The translations under genes were made by a program, and so were the position numbers. Shown here piece after piece: positions 5,656-13,006 of a DNA stretch of 52,306 nucleotides. A model generated the notes under the pieces. That model was not told where the DNA came from and searched no databases. It saw only the letters and a list, made by a program, of their open reading frames with translations. The stretch covers positions 1-52,306 of the forward strand of contig CALRDV010000009.1 of the NCBI GenBank assembly GCA_943355005.1, in the 5' to 3' direction. The stretch comes from Patescibacteria group bacterium. Lineage in GTDB: Bacteria > Patescibacteriota > Microgenomatia > UBA1400 > MFAQ01. The stretch's first letter is position 1. The number at the start of each line of letters is the position of its first letter.

Positions 5656-8079
5656 ATGAAATTTCAAGGATTATCTTCTCATGAAGTCGAAAAGCTTCAA
5701 AAACAATTTGGACCCAATTCACTTTCTGAGGAGAAGTCATACAACGCTCTAAATATATTTCTTTCTCAATTCAAGAGTCCCCTGATATACATACTTCTTG
5801 TGGTGATAGCTATTTCCTTTTTTTTCAAGGAGTACTTGGACGCTATCCTCGTAATTGCTGTCATTACCGTCAATGTCGGGATGGGTTTTTTCCAGGAGTA
5901 CAGTGCCCAAAAAACTCTTGCCTCTCTCAAAAAGATAATTAGACCTACAGCTATTCTCATTCGGGATGGTTTGAAGAAAACTATAAATGCCGATGAAATC
6001 GTTCCCGGAGATATTGTTCACTTTGGGGCAGGTGATACTATTCCCGCCGATGGTCACATCGTCGATGGCACCAATATACTAGTCAATGAGGCTATTCTTA
6101 CCGGTGAGGAGGAACCAGTACAAAAATCAATTCTCAAAAATAGTGTCATCGTTTTTATGGGTACCACTGTTGTTTCGGGTCGTGGCATACTCGTTGTAGA
6201 CCAGATTGGCATCAAGACCGAGATTGGCAAAATAGGCAAAAGTCTCACCGAAATCAAAGATACCTCCACACCACTCCAAGAAAAATTAGAAGCATTTTCG
6301 AGAACCTTGGTTGCTGTGATTATTCTGGTTACCGGCATGATTTTTCTAATTGGTTTAGCTTACAATCAAGAGTTCTGGCACATGTTTCGAATTGCTATTG
6401 TACTTTCGGTTGCGGCTATTCCGGAAGGACTTCCGATAGCGGTTACGGTCATACTATCTATTGGAGTAAGGAGAATTCTCAAAAAAAACGGACTAGTTAA
6501 AAAGCTTTTGTCCATTGAAACCCTTGGAGCCACCTCTGTCATTTGTACTGATAAAACGGGAACTCTTACGGAAGGAGTGATGCAGGTTGTCAAAACTAAC
6601 TTTAAAAATCACAAAGACGCCTTGATGGCATTAGTCCTTGTAAACACTCAGAGAACCAGTTTGGAAATAGCCATTTGGAGTTACTTAAAAAAACACCTTG
6701 GATTAGATCCCCAAACCATTATTGACCGTGCTGAGATTCTTTACGAAGAAGCATTTGAAAGTGACAAAAGGTTTGCGAAGACTACAGCCAGGGTGGGAAG
6801 TAAAACGGCTACTTACGTCATTGGTGCGCCGGAAGTCATCATCAACTTTTGTACACTTACCAAGAAACAAAAAATGAGCATCTTGCTCGACTTTGAAAAC
6901 TGGGCCAAATCCGGGCTAAGGGTGGTTTGTCTGGGAGAAAAATCAAATGACAACAAAAGTAATTCGGGTTTTCAATATCTAGGGCTTATTGGAGTAAAAG
7001 ATCCGGTTAGAAAAACCGTCGCCGAGTCAATAGCTAGAGCCCGTCGTGCCGGCATAGATGTCAAAATTGTCACCGGTGATTATCTCCATACTGCTCTGCG
7101 TGTGGCCGAAGAGGTTGGTCTTGAGGCTCCTGAAGGATCTTTTATGGAAGGTAAGGAGCTTGATAAAATTTCACCCGAAGAGCTAAGGTCCAGGATCAAA
7201 GCTACGACTCTTTTTGCCAGAATTGCTCCAATTCAAAAATTAAAAATAATTGAGGCTTTGCAAGCCAATGGTGAAGTAGTAGCCATGACTGGTGACGGGG
7301 TAAATGATGCCCCCGCCTTAAAGAGAGCTGATATCGGAATCGCTGTGGGTACTGCTACTGATGTGGCGAAAGCAGCCTCGGACCTTATACTGCTTGATAG
7401 TGACTTTAAAACCATCATTTCTGCAGTAGAAGAAGGACGGATTATTTTTGCCAATATCAGAAAGGTTGTTGCCTACGTCTTGTCCAACTCTTTTGCTGAA
7501 ATTATTTTAATTGTAGGGGCCATAATTTTAAACGTGCCTCTTCCAATCACTATTGTCCAGATACTTTGGGTTCAACTTATTTGCGACGGACCTCCGGGTA
7601 TTGTTCTCGGATTTGAGCCCAAAGAGACCGGGATTATGGATGAAAAACCCAATAGACTAATCCAGGAACGTATACTAGACCTGCCTATGTTGCTTCTGGT
7701 TTTCGTCATAAGTTTTACTGCTGGCATTGTCGCCTTAATGTCGTTTTTACACGTTTATAATGGTCACAATCTTGTAACTGCCCAGACTGTCGCCTTTTCC
7801 ATTATTGGATTGATAGGTCTTACCTACGTTTTCTCCTACAAGGGGCTGCGTAGATCTATCTTTAAAATTAATTTATTTGATAATAAATATCTGCTTTGGG
7901 CTGTAATTTACGGGCTTACCTTGCTTTATTTAGGTATATATAACCCTGGAGTCAATCGGCTTCTGGGCACAGAACCTATGTCGCTCGGGCAATGGCTATA
8001 CCCAATTGCAGCCTCAATTATCACTATTTTGTGGGTAGAAATTGCCAAGGCAGTCAGCACTCGCCAGGCACGAAAATAA
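5656..8079 (+). CDS. P-type cation-transporting ATPase (Ca2+-type, P2)
   Basis: An ATP-driven cation pump of the plasma membrane, 807 aa. In order: N-terminal cation-ATPase domain (LSSHEVEKLQKQFGPN), helices M1-M2, actuator domain with TGEEEPV in place of the usual TGES-x-P, M3-M4 with PEGLP, phosphorylation site DKTGTLT (Asp299), a nucleotide-binding domain of reduced length, the hinge MTGDGVNDAPALKRADIG, then M5-M10. M5 reads SNSFAEI (Asn and Glu as in SERCA site residues). M6 reads WVQLICDGPPGIVLGFEP, keeping the Asp of the Ca2+ site but with Gln and Cys where SERCA has Asn and Thr. Ca2+ export is the likeliest role; Mn2+ is possible. No Shine-Dalgarno. No terminator is visible before the next promoter. 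Confidence 0.9.
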   Translation: MKFQGLSSHEVEKLQKQFGPNSLSEEKSYNALNIFLSQFKSPLIYILLVVIAISFFFKEYLDAILVIAVITVNVGMGFFQEYSAQKTLASLKKIIRPTAILIRDGLKKTINADEIVPGDIVHFGAGDTIPADGHIVDGTNILVNEAILTGEEEPVQKSILKNSVIVFMGTTVVSGRGILVVDQIGIKTEIGKIGKSLTEIKDTSTPLQEKLEAFSRTLVAVIILVTGMIFLIGLAYNQEFWHMFRIAIVLSVAAIPEGLPIAVTVILSIGVRRILKKNGLVKKLLSIETLGATSVICTDKTGTLTEGVMQVVKTNFKNHKDALMALVLVNTQRTSLEIAIWSYLKKHLGLDPQTIIDRAEILYEEAFESDKRFAKTTARVGSKTATYVIGAPEVIINFCTLTKKQKMSILLDFENWAKSGLRVVCLGEKSNDNKSNSGFQYLGLIGVKDPVRKTVAESIARARRAGIDVKIVTGDYLHTALRVAEEVGLEAPEGSFMEGKELDKISPEELRSRIKATTLFARIAPIQKLKIIEALQANGEVVAMTGDGVNDAPALKRADIGIAVGTATDVAKAASDLILLDSDFKTIISAVEEGRIIFANIRKVVAYVLSNSFAEIILIVGAIILNVPLPITIVQILWVQLICDGPPGIVLGFEPKETGIMDEKPNRLIQERILDLPMLLLVFVISFTAGIVALMSFLHVYNGHNLVTAQTVAFSIIGLIGLTYVFSYKGLRRSIFKINLFDNKYLLWAVIYGLTLLYLGIYNPGVNRLLGTEPMSLGQWLYPIAASIITILWVEIAKAVSTRQARK

Positions 8080-8104
8080 ATCACTTGTTGTTAATGGTAC
8101 ACTA

Positions 8105-8113
8105 TGGTATAAT
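8105..8113 (+). promoter_or_regulatory. Extended -10 promoter of pncB
   Basis: TGGTATAAT is a perfect extended -10. It gives a leader of about 55 nt with AGGAG 8 nt before the ATG. I recognise no known riboswitch in the leader. Confidence 0.65.
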
Positions 8114-8175
8114 ATCCCGTAGTAAACTTTTGCACGCTAAAATCACGGCTAAAAACCAATAATAGGAGTATTACC

Positions 8176-9414
8176 ATGGTCTCAATAAAAAACGTTAATC
8201 CGTTATACCTTGATGCTGAAGGTTTTATCAAACAGCTCTACAACCATTTTCTTGATAATGATTTGTATGCTTATACAATGGCCAATGCAGCCCAGCGTAT
8301 GTCTCCGGACACAGTAACCGAAGATGAGCTAATTATCAGAAAGTCCTTCAAGATCACGGAAGAATTTGTAAACGAGCTCAAGCGTCAAATTAACTTTTTT
8401 CCCAGCCTATTTTTGTCTGATGAGGATGAAGAAAAATTTCAAAAGGCTTGTTATTATTTGCCTAAAACTTTTATGAAATGGCTTAAGGCTTATCGATACG
8501 ATCCTAGCGAACTGACAATTTGGGCAGAGGGAAATGTTCTCAAGATCAAGATTAAGGGGCTTTTCTGCAGAACCGTATTCTGGGAAACTCCGCTGATGGC
8601 TCTTATCAGTGAGCTATTCTTCTTGATGAGCGGTGAAGTTCCCGATGCAGAATATATTCATCGGGCAGAACAAAAAGGGCTTCGACTTCGCCAGATCGGC
8701 GCCCGGTATTCTGAGTTTGGAACTCGAAGACGCTTCTCTTTTGAAGTTCAGAAGAACGTTCTAGAAGCCCTTATTCGAACCTCAGGACTACTCAAAGATG
8801 GTGGTGTGCTTGTTGGCACCAGCAATGTCTATTTAGCACTTCTATTTGGAATCACACCAACGGGCACAAACGCTCACAAATGGTATCAGCTTTGCGCTGG
8901 ACTGTTTGGTGTTCGCATGGCAAACAGAATGGCATTACAGTGGTGGTCTGAAGTATACGGGACGTATCTCGGAACTGCTTTAACAGACACATATACCACT
9001 GATGACTTCATAAAAACGTTCGACCGCCACGATGCAATGCTTTACGAAAGCGTCCGTCAAGACTCGGGTGATCCGTTTGAATATGTTCGTAAAATTCTTA
9101 AAGCATACGAAGATCTGCTAATTCGCCCGATTACGAAGACTATCCTTTTTTCTGATTCTTTAAATATCGACCTGGTGGAAAAAATCGTTGCCTTTTGTGC
9201 AGGAAAAATAAATTGTGCCTTTGGCATAGGCACTTCCCTCTCAAACGACATCATCGGAGTTGAACCGTTGAAAATTGTCATAAAACAAATTGCTGTTTGG
9301 CTGCAAGATGGTCGCAGAGTCGGAACATGCAAAATATCTGACGATCCCGAGAAAGCCTCAGGTGCTCAAGAGGTAGTTTGGCATACAAAATATGAACTAG
9401 GAATTCTGCAGTAA
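8176..9414 (+). CDS. pncB: Nicotinate phosphoribosyltransferase
   Basis: It joins nicotinate and PRPP to give nicotinate mononucleotide, the first committed step of NAD salvage (Preiss-Handler pathway), in the cytoplasm. The 412-aa product has the family hallmarks: NDLYAYTMANA near the N-terminus, FGTRRRFSFE, the loop GTSNVYLALLFGI, TGTNAHKW with the histidine expected to be phosphorylated, ALTDTYTTDDF and VRQDSGDPFEYV for PRPP binding, and a C-terminal GIGTSLSND. Length is normal. It is monocistronic between a strong extended -10 and a strong terminator, with a good ribosome site. No other NAD gene is nearby, so the organism probably imports nicotinate. Confidence 0.93.
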   Translation: MVSIKNVNPLYLDAEGFIKQLYNHFLDNDLYAYTMANAAQRMSPDTVTEDELIIRKSFKITEEFVNELKRQINFFPSLFLSDEDEEKFQKACYYLPKTFMKWLKAYRYDPSELTIWAEGNVLKIKIKGLFCRTVFWETPLMALISELFFLMSGEVPDAEYIHRAEQKGLRLRQIGARYSEFGTRRRFSFEVQKNVLEALIRTSGLLKDGGVLVGTSNVYLALLFGITPTGTNAHKWYQLCAGLFGVRMANRMALQWWSEVYGTYLGTALTDTYTTDDFIKTFDRHDAMLYESVRQDSGDPFEYVRKILKAYEDLLIRPITKTILFSDSLNIDLVEKIVAFCAGKINCAFGIGTSLSNDIIGVEPLKIVIKQIAVWLQDGRRVGTCKISDDPEKASGAQEVVWHTKYELGILQ

Positions 9415-9420
9415 TTTCTA

Positions 9421-9448
9421 TACACCCCGCGTGAGCGGGGTGTTTTTA
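9421..9448 (+). terminator. Rho-independent terminator after pncB (left mirrored copy)
   Basis: Stem CACCCCGC / GCGGGGTG, loop GTGA, then TTTTTAT. Its 24-nt core is the exact reverse complement of the terminator at 9784-9807. Confidence 0.9.
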
Positions 9449-9469
9449 TGTAGACTCAGGCACGAGCTG

Positions 9470-9499
9470 TTGACAAAAACCTACCATTCATCCTATAAT
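9470..9499 (+). promoter_or_regulatory. Sigma-70 type promoter of the small gene at 9539
   Basis: TTGACA (9470-9475), an 18-nt spacer and TATAAT (9494-9499), both perfect consensus. It is one of the strongest promoters in the window. Confidence 0.85.
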
Positions 9500-9538
9500 C
9501 ATGTCTGAAAGAAAAATTGAAAATCTATGGAGGTTGTT

Positions 9539-9781
9539 ATGGACAACGGAATGAAAGATCGTGTGGCACAAGCACTGCCAATGTTTAAGGGAAAATTAAA
9601 AAGTGTGATAAAAGGCGAGGCAGAGGTCCTTCTTACTGAACTGGGATTTTATGTTTCACCTTCTCGTTTGGAAGAATTCGCCACTGTGATGGCTGAAGAA
9701 CTAAGGATTTCGGAAGTAATCGAAAAAGTCGAATTTCGAAAGGCTGAGGGCCACAACCCGGATAGGTTTGTAATTAGTTAG
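9539..9781 (+). CDS. Small acidic protein of unknown function
   Basis: An 80-aa soluble, mostly helical, charged protein with no transmembrane segment and no family I recognise. I start it at ATG 9539 because GGAGG (9529-9533) lies 5 nt upstream; an ATG at 9527 in the same frame would put the Shine-Dalgarno inside the coding region. The full-consensus promoter, strong ribosome site and own terminator predict high expression of a stand-alone gene. The two flanking terminators are mirror copies of each other. Function unknown. Confidence 0.75.
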   Translation: MDNGMKDRVAQALPMFKGKLKSVIKGEAEVLLTELGFYVSPSRLEEFATVMAEELRISEVIEKVEFRKAEGHNPDRFVIS

Positions 9782-9783
9782 AC

Positions 9784-9813
9784 AAAACACCCCGCTCACG
9801 CGGGGTGCTTTTA
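9784..9813. terminator. Bidirectional terminator (right mirrored copy)
   Basis: Stem CACCCCGC (9788-9795) / GCGGGGTG (9800-9807), loop TCAC, then CTTTTAT on plus and GTGTTTTGTC on minus. It serves the small gene on plus and mgtC on minus. Confidence 0.88.
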
Positions 9814-9826
9814 TATCAGCACAAAT

Positions 9827-10474
9827 CTACTCCTCAGATCTTTCCAGCTCATACTGGATTTTTGATTTCTTAAGTTCGGCTCTGAGTATTTCATTTCTTT
9901 GATTAGATGAAATTATGGTGGCTATTACCAGTTTGTCTTTTACGGAACGGTGTCGAACATCGGCGCCTAGGTTCATAAGGATCAATTCCAATTTCTTCTC
10001 ATCTTTAGGTTCTACCTTTAATAAATAAAAATCTCCTTTCAAACCATATCGATATTGCATTGTAGCTATGGGGTCCAAAAGCAATACGAGAAGTACTGTT
10101 ACGATTGCCGGGAGAAGTAGTCCGGCCCCAATACTAAGCCCAATTGCTGATGTAATCCAAATCGTAGCCGCCGTCGTCACTCCGGAAACTTTATTGCCAT
10201 TTTTAAGAATTACTCCTGCACCGAGAAAACCTATGCCTGTAATTACTTGAGCCATGAGTCTGGCGGGGTCTGCTCCCGCCACACCGTACCACTTCCCCAA
10301 ATATACAGAAATTCCTGCCATAAGAGCAGATGCGACACATACCAGCATTTGAGTTCTGATTCCAGCCGGCTTACCGCTTCTCTCTCTATCAAAGCCAATA
10401 ATTACTCCGGCCACAAATGCCACCAAGACTCTGAGAACTATCTCCACTTGATACTGATCGGCAGTCAAAAACAT
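9827..10474 (-). CDS. MgtC/SapB family membrane protein
   Basis: An inner-membrane protein of the MgtC/SapB family (about 215 aa from this start). The hallmark FDRERSGKPAGIRTQMLV follows the first helix. Four more helices follow (ALMAGISVYLG, ITGIGFLGAGVILK, TTAATIWITSAIGLSIGAG, LLLPAIVTVLLVLLL), and a cytoplasmic ACT-like C-terminal domain from about residue 140. The family is linked to Mg2+ limitation and survival under stress; the exact activity is unsettled. I choose ATG 10474 (MFLTADQ) because a TGGTACACT box ends 6 nt before it; the upstream in-frame start at 10492 would lie inside that box. It diverges from the phosphohexomutase gene. Confidence 0.88.
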   Translation of the reverse strand: MFLTADQYQVEIVLRVLVAFVAGVIIGFDRERSGKPAGIRTQMLVCVASALMAGISVYLGKWYGVAGADPARLMAQVITGIGFLGAGVILKNGNKVSGVTTAATIWITSAIGLSIGAGLLLPAIVTVLLVLLLDPIATMQYRYGLKGDFYLLKVEPKDEKKLELILMNLGADVRHRSVKDKLVIATIISSNQRNEILRAELKKSKIQYELERSEE

Positions 10475-10480
10475 ATTCAG

Positions 10481-10489
10481 AGTGTACCA
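10481..10489 (-). promoter_or_regulatory. Extended -10 of mgtC, leaderless arrangement
   Basis: The complement reads TGGTACACT, 6 nt before the ATG at 10474. Confidence 0.55.
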
Positions 10490-10519
10490 CAAGGCCTGTC
10501 CTGAGCAAAGCCGATGGAC

Positions 10520-10525
10520 TATACT
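10520..10525 (+). promoter_or_regulatory. -10 hexamer of the phosphohexomutase operon, leaderless
   Basis: TATACT, with 6 nt (GAATTA) to the ATG at 10532. It forms a compact divergent pair with the mgtC promoter. Confidence 0.55.
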
Positions 10526-10531
10526 GAATTA

Positions 10532-11938
10532 ATGCAGTTAAATCCGTATATTTTTCGTGGGTATGATATTCGAGGAATCGCCGGTGAAGATTTATCCGAA
10601 GAAACCTTTTATTTGCTTGGTAGGGGATACGCCACCTTCTTGCACGAAAGAAGAATCAAGCTTTGTCCTGTCGGTCGAGACAATCGAGCCAGCAGTGAGT
10701 CATATTCCAAATCATTCATCAAGGGTTTAAACGATGGAGGTATAGATACTATAGATTTAGGCTTATCTCTTAGCCAGGTAGTTTATTTTTCTTCTTATCA
10801 CTTTCTCACCAAGGCCTGCGCCATGGTCACGGCGTCACATAACCCCAAAGAGTTTAACGGACTTAAGCTGGGAACCGGCTATTCGGAGACCATGGGTACG
10901 CAAGATATTCAGGATTTAAGGAAAATAATTGAACATTCCCGTTTCACTTCCGGATTTGGACGTAATCACCGAAAAGATATTTTTCCTTATTATCTGGAAC
11001 ATATTCAGAGTTATTTCAAATTAGGTAAGAAGTGGCGAGTAGTCATAGATACCTTAAATTCTTCCTCAGGTAAATTTTATCCAAAAATATTTGCCAAAGC
11101 GGGATGCCAAGTCATAAAACAAAACGATTCTCTTGACGACCGATTCCCCAATGGCACGGACCCAACTGACATCGATGTTTTGGTTCAGCTTTCCAAGAAA
11201 GTCATTAGAGAAAAAGCAGATATTGGCTTTGCCTTCGACGCAGATGGAGACAGGATGGCTGTAGTAGACGAACAGGGAAGATACCACTGGATGGACATCA
11301 TCGTTACAATTTTTGCCATCGATGTTCTGGAAAATATTCCCGGAGCCACTATCATCTACAACACACTTTGCTCCAGGGCCGTTCCGGACACTATTTCTAG
11401 ACTTGGTGGAAATCCTGTCATGTGGCAAACCGGCCATTCCTTTATCAAGGATAAGATTAGAGAGACCAAGGCCATGCTTGGAGGCGAATTATCCGGTCAC
11501 ATCTTCTTTATGGACAATTATTTCGGTCACGATGATGCGGCATACGCTTGTCTCAGATTACTCACCTTTTTGGAAAAGCACAATGAAACTCTATCTGAGG
11601 CCACTGCGTCAATAGAAACGCATATTGGCAGTCCTGAGATCAAGCTTGGAGTTCCGGATGATAAAAAATTCGATTTGGTAGATAAACAAATTCGTCACGA
11701 CATGTTCGTTGCTTGGCCTTACGCCAAAGTAACAGATCTGGATGGTGTCCGGCTCGACACCGAAGATGTCATGATGGTGGTTAGGGCTTCTCAAAATGGT
11801 CCGTATATTACAGTTAGGTTTGAAGGTAAGAATGAAAAGCTTTACAATGAAGTAAAAGATAAACTAAATCAAATCCTTTCCGGTTACCCGATAATCAACT
11901 GGAAGGATAATATCAATGGCTACGCCTTGAAAAAATAA
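10532..11938 (+). CDS. Phosphomannomutase/phosphoglucomutase
   Basis: It interconverts hexose 1- and 6-phosphates (mannose and/or glucose), feeding sugar nucleotide and cell envelope synthesis. The 468-aa alpha-D-phosphohexomutase has the active-site phosphoserine loop TASHNP (Ser102), the Mg2+ loop DADGDRM, the sugar loop GGELSGH, and a C-terminal phosphate-binding segment VRFEGKNEK, where bacterial PMM/PGM more often have R-x-SNTEP. I start at ATG 10532 (MQLNPYIFRGYDIRG) because the -10 ends 6 nt upstream; an in-frame ATG at 10514 precedes the -10. The next gene starts immediately after the stop codon. Confidence 0.9.
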   Translation: MQLNPYIFRGYDIRGIAGEDLSEETFYLLGRGYATFLHERRIKLCPVGRDNRASSESYSKSFIKGLNDGGIDTIDLGLSLSQVVYFSSYHFLTKACAMVTASHNPKEFNGLKLGTGYSETMGTQDIQDLRKIIEHSRFTSGFGRNHRKDIFPYYLEHIQSYFKLGKKWRVVIDTLNSSSGKFYPKIFAKAGCQVIKQNDSLDDRFPNGTDPTDIDVLVQLSKKVIREKADIGFAFDADGDRMAVVDEQGRYHWMDIIVTIFAIDVLENIPGATIIYNTLCSRAVPDTISRLGGNPVMWQTGHSFIKDKIRETKAMLGGELSGHIFFMDNYFGHDDAAYACLRLLTFLEKHNETLSEATASIETHIGSPEIKLGVPDDKKFDLVDKQIRHDMFVAWPYAKVTDLDGVRLDTEDVMMVVRASQNGPYITVRFEGKNEKLYNEVKDKLNQILSGYPIINWKDNINGYALKK

Positions 11939-13006
11939 ATGAATTTCTTAGACGATCACAAAAACTATAAGCAGTATGACCCGGACAATCTATACGATTC
12001 TCTATCCAAAATTAGTCGTCAGATAGAGTCTGGCTGGCATTCTGCCGATTTCATCAACCTCGACTTTGAGACAAGCGACATCGACAATATTGTTTTTGCC
12101 GGTATGGGTGGGAGTAATTTGTCTGCAGAGGTAGCGCGTTCACTTTCTCCCTTTTTATTGAATCTTCCTTTTGAAATAGTTGCCAATTATCGATTACCCT
12201 CCTACGCAGGAAAAAGAACACTAGTAATTCTGTCCAGCTATTCCGGTAATACCGAAGAAACGCTTTCATGTGCTCAAGATGCCTCTATGAGGAGTTGTCC
12301 TTCTGTCTGCATTACTACAGGTGGGAAGTTAAAAGAATTTGCGCTTAAAAACGATGTTTCTTTGATTGAGCTGGACGAAAAACACAATCCCTCTAAATCC
12401 CCTAGAGCCGGCATTGGTTTAAATCTTGGGGCTCTACTCGCCTTACTTCTCAGGTTAAATCCATCGGCCAAACGACACTTTAATTCCAAAGACATAGTCC
12501 AAACAGTCGAACGTCTTTCCGACATGGTGAATATACACAAAGACACCTCTGATAACCCAGCAAAGATGCTTGCAAGTAAGCACAAAGGCCTAGGCATAAT
12601 TTTTCTTTCGGCCAACCATCTCGTGGGTGTAGGCAAAGTTTTTGAAAATTACTTAAACGAAACAGCCAAGACTTTCTGTGCTATTTACAATTTCCCTGAT
12701 CTCAATCACCATTTTTTGGACGGCCTTATTTTCCCCACCTCTCTAAAAGATGACACTTCGTTTTTGATACTTAATTCCGGCCTTTTTCCGGAGATAATTC
12801 AAAAAAGAATTCAAATTAGTCGAGAAGTCCTACTGAAACAAAAATATCGAGTTAGCATTATTAAGCCTGAAATTACCGATCCGGTACTCCAAGTATTTGA
12901 GTCACTGGTCTTTTTGGTAATGTTTAGCTATTATTTAAGTATCGCCAATAAAGTTAATCCTGAGGTAAATCCTTGGGTCGACTATTTAAAAAAACAACTA
13001 CACTAA
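11939..13006 (+). CDS. Bifunctional phosphoglucose/phosphomannose isomerase
   Basis: A 355-aa sugar isomerase with two SIS domains, of the type first described in archaea, that interconverts fructose 6-phosphate with glucose 6-phosphate or mannose 6-phosphate. Visible signatures are FAGMGGSNLSAEV, the SIS core LVILSSYSGNTEETL, SPRAGIGLNLG, LNETAKTFC and FPDLNHHFLDGL (candidate catalytic base region). It starts directly after the mutase stop codon (TAAATG), and its own stop overlaps the next start (TAATG). The three-gene run therefore links hexose phosphate interconversion to the PEP end of glycolysis. Confidence 0.88.
   Translation: MNFLDDHKNYKQYDPDNLYDSLSKISRQIESGWHSADFINLDFETSDIDNIVFAGMGGSNLSAEVARSLSPFLLNLPFEIVANYRLPSYAGKRTLVILSSYSGNTEETLSCAQDASMRSCPSVCITTGGKLKEFALKNDVSLIELDEKHNPSKSPRAGIGLNLGALLALLLRLNPSAKRHFNSKDIVQTVERLSDMVNIHKDTSDNPAKMLASKHKGLGIIFLSANHLVGVGKVFENYLNETAKTFCAIYNFPDLNHHFLDGLIFPTSLKDDTSFLILNSGLFPEIIQKRIQISREVLLKQKYRVSIIKPEITDPVLQVFESLVFLVMFSYYLSIANKVNPEVNPWVDYLKKQLH

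Noticed and set aside
8114-8175. Riboswitch in the pncB leader
   Set aside because: No strong long-range pairing or known NAD-related aptamer motif is visible in the 55-nt leader.
12973-13005. TTG start for PEP synthase 33 nt upstream
   Set aside because: It lies inside the isomerase gene without a ribosome site; the ATG at 13006 forms the usual TAATG coupling and gives a normal PpsA N-terminus.
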